A DNA stretch of 64,000 nt from Metaphire vulgaris (lineage: Eukaryota; Annelida; Clitellata; Crassiclitellata; Megascolecidae): assembly GCA_018105865.1 (NCBI GenBank), contig CM030832.1, positions 27,741,586-27,805,585 of the forward strand, written 5' to 3'. Below are positions 46,061-57,595 of the stretch, in pieces (positions within the stretch are counted from its first letter, which is position 1; each line of letters begins with the position of its first letter). Made by a program: the position numbers and the translations under genes. The notes beneath the pieces are model-generated. The model was not told the origin of the DNA. It did not search any database and saw nothing but the letters and a program-made list of their open reading frames with translations.

Positions 46061-46455
46061 AGGGATGTCCATTAATTACGTCAACAATTTAGGGGATGGG
46101 GTTTGAAAAAATTTGACAGTTGTTGACAGGGAGGGGGGTCAAAAGAAGATGATGTCAACAATTTCACTTTTTACAAATAATCAAAAAATAGGAAATTTCA
46201 TGGAATACTACTTACTACAATGGAAAAAAACATGGCAAAAGATGTCATCACCACCGCATTGAGAGGAGAAAAGGGGAAAATGGTCATCACTGCAAAAAAA
46301 TAATAACCTTGTTATTTGGTCCTGTCATTGATCTTGGGGAGGGGTCAAAAGTTTTTGACATAATTATAGGGGAAAGTGAAAGTTGACAGTTGTTGACAAG
46401 GAGGAGGGGGTCAAAATTGTCCAAAAATTGTTGACATAATTAATGGACAGCCCCT
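46061..46455. mobile_element. 395 bp MITE with GTCCATTAATTACGTCA ends
   Basis: AGGGATGTCCATTAATTACG at the left is inverted against TAATTAATGGACAGCCCCT. The interior shows inverted GTTGACAGGGAGG blocks. The ends resemble those of the 27358 element (GTCCATaAATgACG), so the two may belong to one superfamily. Confidence 0.8.
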
Positions 46456-46728
46456 TTGGAGAAAGTACTTACAATAATTCTTTTTTGTGAATGAAAATAT
46501 GTCAGCCTATTTTATCATACATGTATTATTACTTGGATTTTCCTTTTCTTTTTTGTCACATGAAATTTTGCGCCTACTCCCCTCAAAAATTTTTTCCCGG
46601 GGCGACTGCCTCCTGGCCTTCAGAGAAGTTCAGATGGGACATTATTTGCACCACCCTCCATTTTTAGACGGATTGTGTAACAGAAGTTTGAAGGTAAAGA
46701 CCGGTTAAAATGATCTTGGCAAATTATA

Positions 46729-46804
46729 CAGGGTGGCGCAAAAAAACCGGACTAGTCACATTTAGGTTTGCATTTAATATAGTCCGGTTTTTTGCGCCAC
46801 CCTG
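46729..46804. mobile_element. 76 bp MITE with near-perfect 24 bp TIRs
   Basis: CAGGGTGGCGCAAAAAAACC at the left is mirrored at the right by GGTTTTTTGCGCCACCCTG, with TA on both sides. Only about 25 bp separate the arms. Size, TA duplication and ends suit a Tc1/mariner-type MITE. Confidence 0.85.
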
Positions 46805-47042
46805 TATATTAATAGAAATCATTGAAAGGCATTAACAAACATCAGTATGAGCAATGCGCTAAAAAATTAGCCCTGAAGATGATGATGAGGAAGAGGAGGA
46901 TGACGAGGAAGGTGGTGGTGATGATGCTCATGGCGATTGTAATGATGACGAATAACGTAAAAGTGAAATGGACAAACTGAATAAAATTCAAACTGAAGCA
47001 AACGTGATACAATCGCACCACCTTCACCTTCACCTTCACCGC

Positions 47043-47098
<56 letters not shown>
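47043..47098. repeat. (ATC)n microsatellite
   Basis: About 18 ATC triplets, preceded by CACCTTCACCTTCACC. Confidence 0.95.
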
Positions 47099-47124
47099 CT
47101 GGTAAGCATACGTGATAAATTAAC

Positions 47125-47350
47125 TTACCGTCGAATCTGCACAACAAACAGCAACAGATGCAGTCTCTGCGTTGTGCTTTGAAGTGCAAACGACGCCCGG
47201 TCGACGAACGAAGACTGTGCTCTGTAAAATCGATTCAAACGTTTACTGCGATGTGGACTGGACTCTTCCCTCGAATCCTGAATCTTGATCCACTCAACGG
47301 ATACACCACTGCATCAACCGATCCAAACAGATCCACTGTATCGTATCTGC
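47125..47350 (-). promoter_or_regulatory. Possible untranslated first exon (PCGF or another minus-strand gene)
   Basis: A strong donor, TTCGACG|GTAAGTTAA, ends a non-AT-rich minus-strand segment at about 47125. PCGF exon 1 begins with an acceptor, so an upstream untranslated exon is required, and this is the best donor noticed between 35 and 48 kb. Linking them is inference; it would give a ~12 kb first intron. GC-rich sequence at 47400-47800 could hold the promoter. Confidence 0.25.
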
Positions 47351-48080
47351 GTCCATCGCATTAGACGACATTTATAAATACAAATTTGAAACGCTGTACA
47401 ACGGCCATTCAAATCAGCCATTCAAATCATCTCCGCTCCTCCTTCTCCGCCTCTGCTTCGTCCAATCGAAAACGAAAACATCACGTGACCTGCGGACGGC
47501 TTTTCCCAAAGGAGCAGAAGTGAGAAACTGCGCAGTAGAAAGTGGACAAATGACCTCATCCACCTCAACCCTCTCCCCATCTCCCGCCCCCGCCGGCTGA
47601 ATATGGGCTTCGCTGCTTCGATCCCACCCCCTCTGCGGGGCTTCTCGGCTGTACTGGTGGGGGAGGGGGATGGAGGGTGTAAGAATCGATCGGGAAATGG
47701 CCCTGGGATAGAAACGTTGTAAAAGGCCAATGGGCCAGTTACCGCGATGGCTGAGATGTGACCGATTCAGAGGTGAACTTTTACTTCGCATCTGATACCA
47801 GGGAAAGATTTAGCTTCAGACTTTGATCTTTATCGCAATTTGACTCCGTTTGCCCGTCTTCTCATCTAATTAATTCTAAAATGGATCGATTGCATAACAA
47901 ATGCGCCAAATATAATACATCAAAACGTGACGCAAATATTTCTAATGTCTAACCAAATGACAGGAAATACTTTCCCCAATACGGTCAGGAACTCAGGTTC
48001 CTTTTACCATTTATTCAATTGACTACGAATAACTAGTAGTTCTTACTTTTGTTCCTTTTCTACTTCTAGTTCAAACAAAA
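47351..48080. other. Unassigned stretch, partly GC-rich
   Basis: Overlapping open minus frames (125 and 102 codons at 47414-47791) lack family resemblance. No repeat ends were seen. Confidence 0.3.
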
Positions 48081-48149
48081 TCAATAGCTCCTATAGCGCC
48101 ATCATTCAATACTGCTTTGTTAATTTGATCCATCATCATCATTATCATT

Positions 48150-48212
<63 letters not shown>

Positions 48213-48266
48213 TATCATACATCACTCTATACTATCTACTACATACTACTACTATTACTACTACTT

Positions 48267-48319
<53 letters not shown>
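48081..48319. repeat. LINE-like end followed by (ATC)n and (CTA)n
   Basis: CAATAGCTCCTATAGCGCCA (minus-strand LINE 3' end) leads into (ATC)n at 48129-48211 and (CTA)n at 48239-48319. Confidence 0.8.
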
Positions 48320-48320
<1 letters not shown>

Positions 48321-48489
48321 TTAAATAACAGTAATAATATAAAAAGAAAGAAAACAAAACAAAATGAATGGCAAACAATCTAAGGCAGAAGAGAATAAGA
48401 TTTCCGAGTATTGCATAGTATGCGCACCAGTAGTTTGCGCACCTGGGAGTTTGCGCACCAGTAGTTTGCGCACCGGTAGTTTACGCACC

Positions 48490-50195
48490 CATGTTTGCGC
48501 ACAATGAAGTTCGCCAGATAATCTTTACATCACCAATTAGTCAATGTACCCTCGATGTCCTACCAACTCAAATCCTCAGAGATTGTTTTGATGTTTTAGG
48601 TCCAATAATAACAAACTTCATAAATCTCTCATTGCTTGAAGGGTGTTTCCCCTCTGCATTCGCTCATGCAGTTGTTCACCCACTACTTAAAAAGCCATCT
48701 CTCTCCTGATGACTTGTCTAACTATAGGCCTATATCTAATCTTAATTTCTTATCGAAAATTCTTGAAAGGATAGTTGCTAAGCAAATGCATGCTCATTTG
48801 TGTTCTAGTCCACATTACCTCCCTTTTCCAGTCTGCTTACCGAAAATACCACTCTACTGAAACGGCTCTGTTGGCAGTCCATGATCTTATTGTTCGGGCT
48901 ATTGATGCTGGAAAAGTTACTGCTCTTTTACTTCTTGACCTATCTGCCGCCTTTGATACTGTTGATCATTCTATTCTTCTTCATCGTCTTGAACATTGGT
49001 TTGGAATCTCTGACATTGCTTTACATTGGTTTTCTTCATATTTACATCCCCGCACTCAATCAGTGATAATAAATGAGAATCTCTCAATTCCCACTGATCT
49101 GTCTTGTGGTGTCCCTCAAGGCTCGGTTCTTGGACCTCTGTTATTTACTCTCTATACAACCCCCTTGTTTCACTTCTTGATGAACATCAAGTGGCGTATC
49201 ATCTTTATGCTGATGATACTCAAATTCTCATCTCTTTTGATCAATCTTCTTCAATCTCATCCCTTAAGACTCTATCCGCTGTCTTTACTAATATTCAGTC
49301 ATGGATGGATTCAAATAAGCTTCTTTTGAATTCATCAAAACTGAGTTCTTGCTATTAGGTACTCCAGCTCAATTGACTAAATTTGAATCTCTGAAATCCG
49401 TAGTATTAGGAGATTCCACTGTTGTCCCTAGAAGTACTTCTGCTCGCAACCTTGGTGTGATATTTGACTCTTCCCTCTCTTTCACTAGTCACATAAATTC
49501 AGTCTGCAAAATTTCTCATTATCATATTCAGGACATCTATCGCATCAGACATCTCCTCCTAAGCCTGTTCTTATTCAGTTAGCCAATGCATTGGTATCTA
49601 GTCGTCTAGATTATTGTAATTCCTTGCTTTTTGGCATCACAAATTCAAATATGCAGAAACTCCAGAGAGTACAAAATTCCTTAGTTAGAGTCATATCCAA
49701 AACTCCAAGATTCGAACATATAACTCAACAAGACAGTCCCTACATTGGCTTCCCATCAAATTCCGAATTAATTATAAAATTTGTCTTTTGGTATTTAAAA
49801 CCATATTATATAATGAACCCTATTACCTTAAGATGCAACTAATCCCTCGACCTACTACTCAATCCACTAGGTTTTCGGCAGGACTTTCATTTGTTGTTCC
49901 TTATTCTCGTACCGTCATTGGCACTAGTTGTTCCTCAGTGTGTGGCCCTAAGCTTTGGAATTCATTACCAATATCACTGCGTAAAACTAAAATTTATCAT
50001 CTTTTAGATCTGGTCTTAAAACTTACCTGTTTGACTTGGCTTATCCCCTTATTGCTCCCCCGCTGTTCTGACTGATCTTCTGGATTGACCTGGCTCTAAT
50101 TCTATTTGGATTTGGTGCGCCATCGGCTGATGCCCTGGGCATTATGATAGTGGCGCCATAGAAGTTTATTGATTGATTGATTGATTGATTGATGC
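48490..50195 (+). pseudogene. CR1/L2-like LINE reverse transcriptase, frameshifted
   Basis: Successive frames give SPDDLSNYRPISNL, LLLLDLSAAFDTVDHSILLH (motif with the first catalytic Asp), CGVPQGSVLGPLLF, YHLYADDTQI (catalytic YADD), SARNLGVIFDSSLSF, SSRLDYCNSLLFG, KLQRVQNSLVR and GPKLWNSLPISLR. At least six frame changes occur (near 48700, 48823, 49160, 49345, 49585 and 49760), so it is dead. It is 5'-truncated and lacks the endonuclease. The 3' UTR contains GTGGCGCCATAGAAG and ends in (TTGA)n at 50166-50194. The remaining motif order fits CR1/L2 clades. Confidence 0.9.
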
Positions 50196-50344
50196 GCACC
50201 AAGTTAAGTTTCAAGGCACTTAACGATTTATTTTTGCGTTACGTCACAGTTATGGAATCCCCTCCCCTCGTAACACTTGGTAACAAATTTCCTGACCCCT
50301 CCCTGGGCGCGTTACGTCATTTATGGACGACCCCCTAAGCCAGA

Positions 50345-50640
50345 GACCAGCGGTCAAGCTATAAAGTAAAAAAAAGTAAAGTCCTTCCCGAGCACTCAAG
50401 GCTAGCCTCAAGGCTCATAGGACGGCGCTGGTCTCCGTTACCAAGGCCCTCAGCCAGGCGACTGGTGCAAGGTTACATGATACGGGGCCAGTGTTCTCAT
50501 GCAACGCGCCTGTTTACTTCGCGGATTAATCCGCTACTCATTTGCCATCGCCATCTGGTGAAAGAAGGCTGAGTCGACCTTAGGGCTCCCGTGGGAGTTG
50601 AACCCGCGACCTTCCGCTCCATTGTCCAACGCTGTTACCA
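50345..50640 (-). mobile_element. tRNA-derived SINE
   Basis: Minus-strand order: TTAGTAGAGTGGTAACAGCG (A-box-like), GGTCGCGGGTTCAACTCC (B box), a body with CAGATGGCGATGG, then GCCTGGCTGAGGGCC and ACGGAGACCAGCGCCG, ending in a T-rich tail. It is a SINE and not a functional tRNA because the anticodon arm is degenerate. It shares its 3' block with 27010-27246. Confidence 0.75.
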
Positions 50641-50838
50641 CTCTACTAACTTCCCGCCCAAGCTATAAAGGAAAGGCTATAAAGGAATGCAAGGTATTTG
50701 TTCGCATTGTTATTAACCGTTGAAACTTATCTTGGTGCGCAAACTACTGGTGCGCAAACAACGGGTGCGTAGACTACCGGTGCGCAAACTACTGGTGCGC
50801 AAACTACTGGTGCGCATACTAATGCAAACCGATTTCCA

Positions 50839-51430
50839 GAACAGGTGTTTCTTTAGGTTTTTCTTGAAGGATGATAAAGAGCACGTTGATTTAACAGACA
50901 TCGGTATAACGTTCCATGTCTTTGGCCACGGAACTGCACAGTGGCGTAGCCAGGATTTCCGGAAGGGGTGTATGGTTTTGATCAAGACTACTTCACCTTA
51001 CAATACATAAGTTACATCTTTACATTCTATAGCACCTTTAGCACTTAGAAATTATTTTGGGTTGACAGCGAAGGGGGGGTTTGACCCTAAAACTGCGTCC
51101 GAAAATTGAAAAATTTATCAAAACACACTAACACAAAATTTCGTCTCCACCCAAGGGGGTTTATCTCCCCCCATTGGCTACGCCACTGAAACTGTAAATG
51201 ACCTAGAACCGAGTGGCGTTTCACAATGAGGTATCTTCATAAGACTTTGAGCATCTGACCGCAGGGGCAGTTGCAACCTTCGTGATATTGTCGGTAAAAA
51301 AATCCCGAGTATATTCTGGAGCGATCCGGTTTATCGACTTGAATGCGGGAAGAGAATTCTTTCTCGAACTTCGAGTCAACGAAGCCGGTGAGTTATTGGG
51401 GCAGGGATATTTTGACACACACACACCCTA
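50839..51430 (-). pseudogene. Older L2/CR1-type LINE C-terminus, split by a MITE
   Basis: Minus-strand reading gives RIAPEYTRDFFTDN (51221-51424), then after the MITE at 50939-51188 KTWNVIPMSVKS and LSSFKKNLKKHLF. Both are typical of the C-terminal part of L2/CR1-like ORF2. Frames differ across the gap. Confidence 0.65.
50939..51188. mobile_element. 250 bp MITE, CAGTGGCGTAGCC family
   Basis: CAGTGGCGTAGCCAGG is inverted against TTGGCTACGCCACTG. The flanking 8-mers gaactgca and aaactgta match at 6 of 8 positions. It was inserted into the older LINE fragment. Confidence 0.8.
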
Positions 51431-51840
51431 ACACCCTTCCAACACCCCCGACTCTGAGACCGACACCCCTCAATCCAGGGATATTTTGACACCCCCAACA
51501 CCTCCTCCCCAATTTGAGACCGACACTCTCCAACACCACCGCCCAATCTGAGCCAGGGATGACCGTTTTTGCTTTTCAGGCTTTTTTGGAGACTTTATAA
51601 GGATGTTTTGCTTGTCAGACTTTTTCAGCAGAGACCCCCAAATTCCAACACCCCAGATTTTCCCGACACTCCCAAAATTCACAATCCTAGAAATAACCCT
51701 GATCGGGGGTGATGTGGTCACGACGTCCAGCACCAAAGGCAAGTCTTGCAGCTGCATTCTGCACCGACTGGAGTCCAAAACCTATCTATGTTAGCGCATT
51801 TTCTGCTTTGCGATTAATTTGCGCTCTAGAAATGTTCGTG
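51431..51840. other. MITE-like stretch with two recurrent motifs
   Basis: ACACCCCCAACACC repeats and two GCTTGTCAG-type motifs (about 51570 and 51609, one reading GCTTTTCAGG). No coding support. Confidence 0.45.
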
Positions 51841-51900
<60 letters not shown>

Positions 51901-51918
51901 TAATCAGAACAGTGAGCC

Positions 51919-51951
<33 letters not shown>
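51841..51951. repeat. (ATA)n and (GAT)n microsatellites
   Basis: (ATA)n at 51841-51900, then (GAT)n at 51920-51951. Confidence 0.95.
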
Positions 51952-51952
<1 letters not shown>

Positions 51953-52164
51953 CTACGACGTCTAACACGGGTGTTAGAGACGGATGTGCTGGTTCAGTTT
52001 GTTGAGAAGGGAACAGTCGTCAGTTCCTGCGGTTTCTCTGTCTTTGCGAACTGCAGATGGAACATCGCGTGCACTGCTGGCATCATCTCTCGGAACTGGA
52101 TGACCGCATCAAGATCTTAAACGCATTAAACATGCCTCGTGTTCTTTTGACTCAATTCAACGTT

Positions 52165-52440
52165 TTTCAGATGAATGGATGAATGAATTGTTGAATGAAC
52201 GGTTGAATGAATGGTTGACAGAAAGAATGAATGTTTTAATGAATGTTTGAATGAATGGATAAATGAAGGGATACATAAATGGATAAATGTGCGAATCAAT
52301 GAATGAATCAATGACTGAACCAATGACAGTCATTAATGAATCAATGAAAGAAGGATAGAATGAATGATTGGATGATTGAATGAATGAATCAATCAATCAA
52401 TCAACTTCCTAAGTGCAATTATGATAATGCTTCTATAGCA
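52165..52440. repeat. GAATG-type degenerate repeat ending at a LINE tail
   Basis: ATGAATGAAT/GGTTGAATG units run into (CAAT)n at about 52388-52402, and GCTTCTATAGCACCATCGATGG follows, the minus-strand LINE 3' end seen elsewhere in the window. Confidence 0.75.
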
Positions 52441-52908
52441 CCATCGATGGCAGATTCAGAGTGAAATCACAGAAACGGCGGCCATTGTAGTTCTGGGTTG
52501 AAATCACGCCCAATAGTTCCGACTAAAGAGGGTATATGGCTATATGCAGTCGAGAAGGGATGTGCCTTAAGACGACGAGTCCTGACTGTCAGGAGACACT
52601 CCGTTTGGTCAACTCGTGCTGTTTGACAGAAAAATACAGAGGTCGAGTTGCTCCGCTCATTCAGATCGCGCTTTCCACATAGGCCCTACGCATTCGAGCA
52701 CGTCGTGTTTCGTGTATACCGTACAAGAGCACGTAGCCTATGTCTTTTCGCGTGTACCAGTAGACCTATCTTTATCGGCCGTTACAGACATGCTATATAT
52801 TGAAACGTCGCTTGGTTAATTAAAACGAAAACATTATGATGGCAATGATGTATCCGTTTAACTGAAGAGTTAACAGTACGAAGAGAACGATGTCCAGCTT
52901 TCTTTCCG
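52441..52908. other. Downstream flank of the Cys-loop receptor gene
   Basis: An M4-coding exon would be expected near here on the minus strand; none was recognised. Short frames only. Confidence 0.3.
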
Positions 52909-53828
52909 TCAACCATAGACGCCTTCGTCTTCTCGCTGCCTCCCCCCTCCTCCTCCTCCTCCTCCTCCTCTCTTGTCCTCACCGCTGCTGACGTCCCCTC
53001 CTCCTCCTCCTCCTCCTCCGCCGCCGCCGCCTCCTCCACCTCCGTTGGGTTCCGTCGTGTGATCGCAGCGTCCCATCTCAGCGTCGTCGAAGTCCGTCGG
53101 TCCGGGGCCCATTCGTCGGCGTTGAATCCCGACGGAGCCGGGGTTGATGGCCCGTCGCTCGTCATCCGAAGAGAGGTCGAACAGCGGCTGGGTCGACCTC
53201 GGCGTCGCCCGGTCGGCGGCGGCGGCGGCGGCGGCGGCGGCCTTAGACGACCGCCTGACGGAGAGCGTCCGAGACGGGCTCTGGTATCGGCCGGCGGAGG
53301 AGGCTGCCGCGGGGGAGACGGCGTCGGGGATGGAATCGCAGGAACACCGGATCACGGTCGATGGAGAGGCACAGGACTTCTGCTTCGAGGAGGACGAAGA
53401 GGATGCAGACGATGAAGATGAAGAGCCAGAACAGTTGCAGCAGCTGCAGCAGCAACCGAATATTCCGGCGTTCGATTTGTTTCCGGATGAATTTCGAACG
53501 AAGGCCAAACTGATGCACAGCGATGTTACGCAGATTCCAAGTAGATTGAGAGGATAAAGAACTTTGATAAAAACACAATTTCTCATTCATTTCGTAACAC
53601 TTGCATTGATAACTCTAATTGATTCAAATGAATATGGTCGACTTTTTATTTTGCATGCTTACTTAGCAGCTGATCAGATAGGCCTACCTGGTACAATGTT
53701 TAATGGATAGTTTCTTATGCCATTGCTATTATCCAATCTATAATCGCATCCAAGTGATTGTCATGTTGAGCGAAACAGTCTCAGCTGGATGAATTTAAAG
53801 TCAACCAATGAAGGGTGATGAAGATGAA

Positions 53829-53861
<33 letters not shown>

Positions 53862-54200
53862 GATGACAGATGATGATGATGAAGACGATACGATAAAGAA
53901 AGAGAGCACCATTTAAGATGCAGAGAGAAGAGACAGAGAGAGAGAGAGATTTATCATAGCAACAGAAATACATTCTTATTCATTTACTGTTACAGAAACA
54001 GCAGCGGCAACAAAGACGACAAAAGAGACTAGAGAGAGAGAGAGAGAGTTTAGAGACTACTACTGATTTATCTACTACCAGCAACAGAAATACATTCTTA
54101 TTCATTTTCGTGTTACAAAAACAGCAGCGGCAACAAAGACGACAAAAACAACTACAGTACTTCTACTTTATGAATAATCATAGTTTATTTTTATTATTAT

Positions 54201-54256
<56 letters not shown>

Positions 54257-54913
54257 ATAATAATAATAATACTATTTACCGTAGGCTTACTTAGAATAGG
54301 AACTTGTGACGAGCGTCTGACTATCTCGTGACATACGAACTGTGTCATCGTCCAGTAGATGACGATGGACACAAGGAGCGCCGGGACCTTGATCCGGTGT
54401 CCCGGCGAGACGAGAAGGAGAACGAGCAGAGGAACGGTCAGCAGCGCCATCGGGAATATGAGGATCGCCAAATAGTAGAACATCTGTCTGCGTAGAACAA
54501 TCTCGAATCTAACGCAGACATCGAATGCCGTCGAAGACGACGACGGGTTGGTTCGGTGCGTCGTGTTCCAGTCGCCGCCGCCGCCGCCGCCGCCGGCGTC
54601 GAAGGTTTCGGAGAGATTGCAGAAGTTCAGCGTCTGACTGCGGCTAAAGTAACGTTTAAGAATACACGGTCCACGGAGACTTCGTTATAACGTACATAAC
54701 ATAGATGGTTAATGGATGCCATAGTTTAAGCTATGAAAAATATGTCAGTATTGTGTATTGATCACAGTAGAAAGAAGAGAGAGAGAGAGAGAATTTGATA
54801 GAAATATACCAAAAATGACTGAGAAAATAGATATTAATTTTACATTCAACGATGTCAAAGCACTTTTGACTTAGGCCTTGGCCTTGTTGCGGCGCTATAG
54901 AAGTTGTCTCTGA

Positions 54914-54999
<86 letters not shown>

Positions 55000-55867
55000 A
55001 GCATAGTATAGCAGCACAAGAGGCTGCAAATGCATATTTTTCAAGCTGAAGATGGGACTAAGGAAGGAAATTGTTTTTATAGTGCAAGAACTGTGTACAA
55101 ATGGAACAGTTTTGATAAAATGACAGTAACAGTTGAAACAATAAACGTCCAATTTAGTTGTTAGACTCCATAATGGAACGTTTTCTTATCCGAAAACCTG
55201 TGATTTTGGAGTTTTCATTTGGAGTTTTCTGGGCAAATATAGACCCGATATAGAAATAGACCCAAATAGACCCCCAGGTTGCCTTCCTGGCGGGATATAT
55301 TTCCCTTTAGGCAACCTTTTTCTTCTCAACATTCTCATTCAACATTCTCAACATTATAGGCCTAACTCTTGTCTACTATATGATGTTCTATTAATCTGAA
55401 TATTCTAGTAAAATATTAACGTTTAATTTGACTACTTCTCAGGTTTCTTTTTGTTTACTATTCTATTGTATATTTAAACTAAATTAGCCCTGTGAATATT
55501 CTGTGAATTTTCTTTGTCTTATTTTAAATTCAATTGATGTCATTTATTGTAATTGATGTCAGACATGTCTAAATTGTCTATGCTTATTCCTATGTCAAGT
55601 TGAGTTGAAATAAACCTCAGTTCAGTTCAGTTCAAACTCTGCCGTTCGTTTGGCGCAGAAGTGGCGATGGCTGGGTCATGGCTGGGTCATCTCCGGTGTT
55701 TATAGGTCAAAGGTTAAACGGATCACACATTGCCATATCTGGTTTGGCGATTACACGGTACGTGTCCCACTGTGGATCATTCAAATTCCAGGTGAAACAA
55801 AAAGCATCGAATGGCTATGAATTTGTAAACCTTCTTTGCTGCTTCCATCCGTTTTACTTCTCTCTCT

Positions 55868-55962
<95 letters not shown>

Positions 55963-57539
55963 TTGCGTGTCTCTCAGAGGGACTTTTATAATTCACCACT
56001 CGTCGACGTTTAAAATTCCTCCAAAACACATTCAGAAGATAACCTTTCTAACAAACATCACACAAATCGGGGTTTCCTTATCACTTTGTTGCCGCTGTGA
56101 AATTGGAAACAAGCAATATTGACAGAGGATCACTACTTCTTGGGCTTTTTAAAAATTAAATTAGAGGTGGGGTTTCTCTGCAAGTTAAGGCGCAGATCTT
56201 TGTTGCTATTTTGGACTAAAGAGAGCAAGTCAGCAAACAATGACCAGGAGACCTCCCTTCCCTCTGCAAATACCACAGTCGTCGTCATCATCACCATAAT
56301 CATCTCCACCATCTCCAACCCCAAACCCCCGCCACCACCACCACAACCACCATCACCACAACCACCACCATCAAGATCAATTACAGTAACCCTCAAAACG
56401 TTGGCGCCAATACTTTGGCATTAAGAATTAACGCCGAGAAATGTAGAACGCGTTGATGAAATTTCCCATTGTACGTTGTACGTAGGCAGCATAAAGTATG
56501 CGCGGCCGCCGCATTATCTCGAAATACCCGGACGTAACGACGTAATGGTTTCATGCTTACAATCGGTCTCTTCACGAATAGCGACGCACATGGACACGGA
56601 CGGCAGCTTGGTATGCCGATAGTGGCGCCGCACAGATGCAGCGGGCAGCTTCTTCATAATATCGGGCGAGTTTTCCTACGGCAACCGAATGCTCGATCTG
56701 TATAGGTTCGGTAGAGATGCCCCTGTCGGGCCGCTTGTGCTCCACTTAATGACAGAGTCCCGTTGTGCAGCGGGTCTGTAATGAATGCGTTGTTGCCGAT
56801 GCTAAACGATGCCAAATATCGCATATAAAAAAGAATTCCGCAGCGCGTCCCGTGTGTGCGTCTGAGGCGTATATTGGATTAGCATGGAGACGCTTTCCAC
56901 AGCGAACGCCGGTCGTAAAAATGCAAAGATGAGACGAAGAGCTGCATGCTCATCGCTCTGTTCTCTGCTGACGAAATCGCTTAGAAAGTAGAAACCGCAG
57001 CTGAATACAACTATACCTTCTTATATACAATGGGGACTTCTTTATCTCGCGTCGCAATTTATTATTATTTTTAAACATTTAATTTTTATGCCGATAATCT
57101 CACAAACAAAGAGGATTGAAAGAAACTCGGAGAGAAATTTGTGAGGTGCAAGCCGACTCTTAAAAATTCGGCAATTGACATTTTTCTGAACTTATAACGT
57201 ATAGGCTACTCGGTTGTACGGTTGTTAACGTACCGCAAAGTACGGTCCTGTCCTACGTGATGCTCTATCGTTTAGGATGGTATTGGATAAAACGTACCAC
57301 GGATATAACGTTCCAAATTTTACAGACCCGCTAAGTTCTACTGTAGATAACAGAAAATTCCAAAATAGGCTACTGTGCTTGACCTGTAGTGAAATCTGAC
57401 TTTAACAGTTCTAACGCTCTGAACAAGGCTACGAGATAAAAAAAGTAAAAAAGTCGTCGCCAACATTTCTGACATCCAACGTGATATCAGAGATGATTGC
57501 GTCGGCGAAAACCAACCAACCAACCTCCTATCCTATCAA

Positions 57540-57595
<56 letters not shown>

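Larger units (their letters stand above)
48404..50838. mobile_element. TIR element with 15-mer tandem ends, hosting nested insertions
   Basis: The left end (48420-48500) holds tandem AGTAGTTTGCGCACC units; the right end (50733-50822) holds the same units inverted. The unit variants occur in the same order from both outer ends (AGTATGCGCACCAGTAGTTTGCGC first, then GGTAGT.TACGCACCC). A single left end lies at 27330-27355 beside a MITE. Between the ends sit a LINE (48490-50195), a GTCCATAAATGACG-type arm (50264-50336) and a SINE (50345-50640). No transposase was recognised. Confidence 0.7.

Noticed and set aside
47414..47791. Overlapping 125- and 102-codon minus ORFs
   Set aside because: Two frames are open in the same GC-rich stretch with no domain and no homology.
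50530..50640. Possible tRNA gene on the minus strand
   Set aside because: A and B boxes are present but the anticodon arm does not fold properly and the sequence continues into a SINE body.
53144..53557. Plus-strand ORF of 137 codons with acidic and Gln-rich tracts ending PDEFRTKAKLMHSDV
   Set aside because: It is antisense to the receptor M3 exon. The minus frame has the correct acceptor, codon phase and M3 sequence; the plus frame has no family match.
55777..56029. RERERE and LSLSLS ORFs
   Set aside because: Artefacts of the (CT)n microsatellite.
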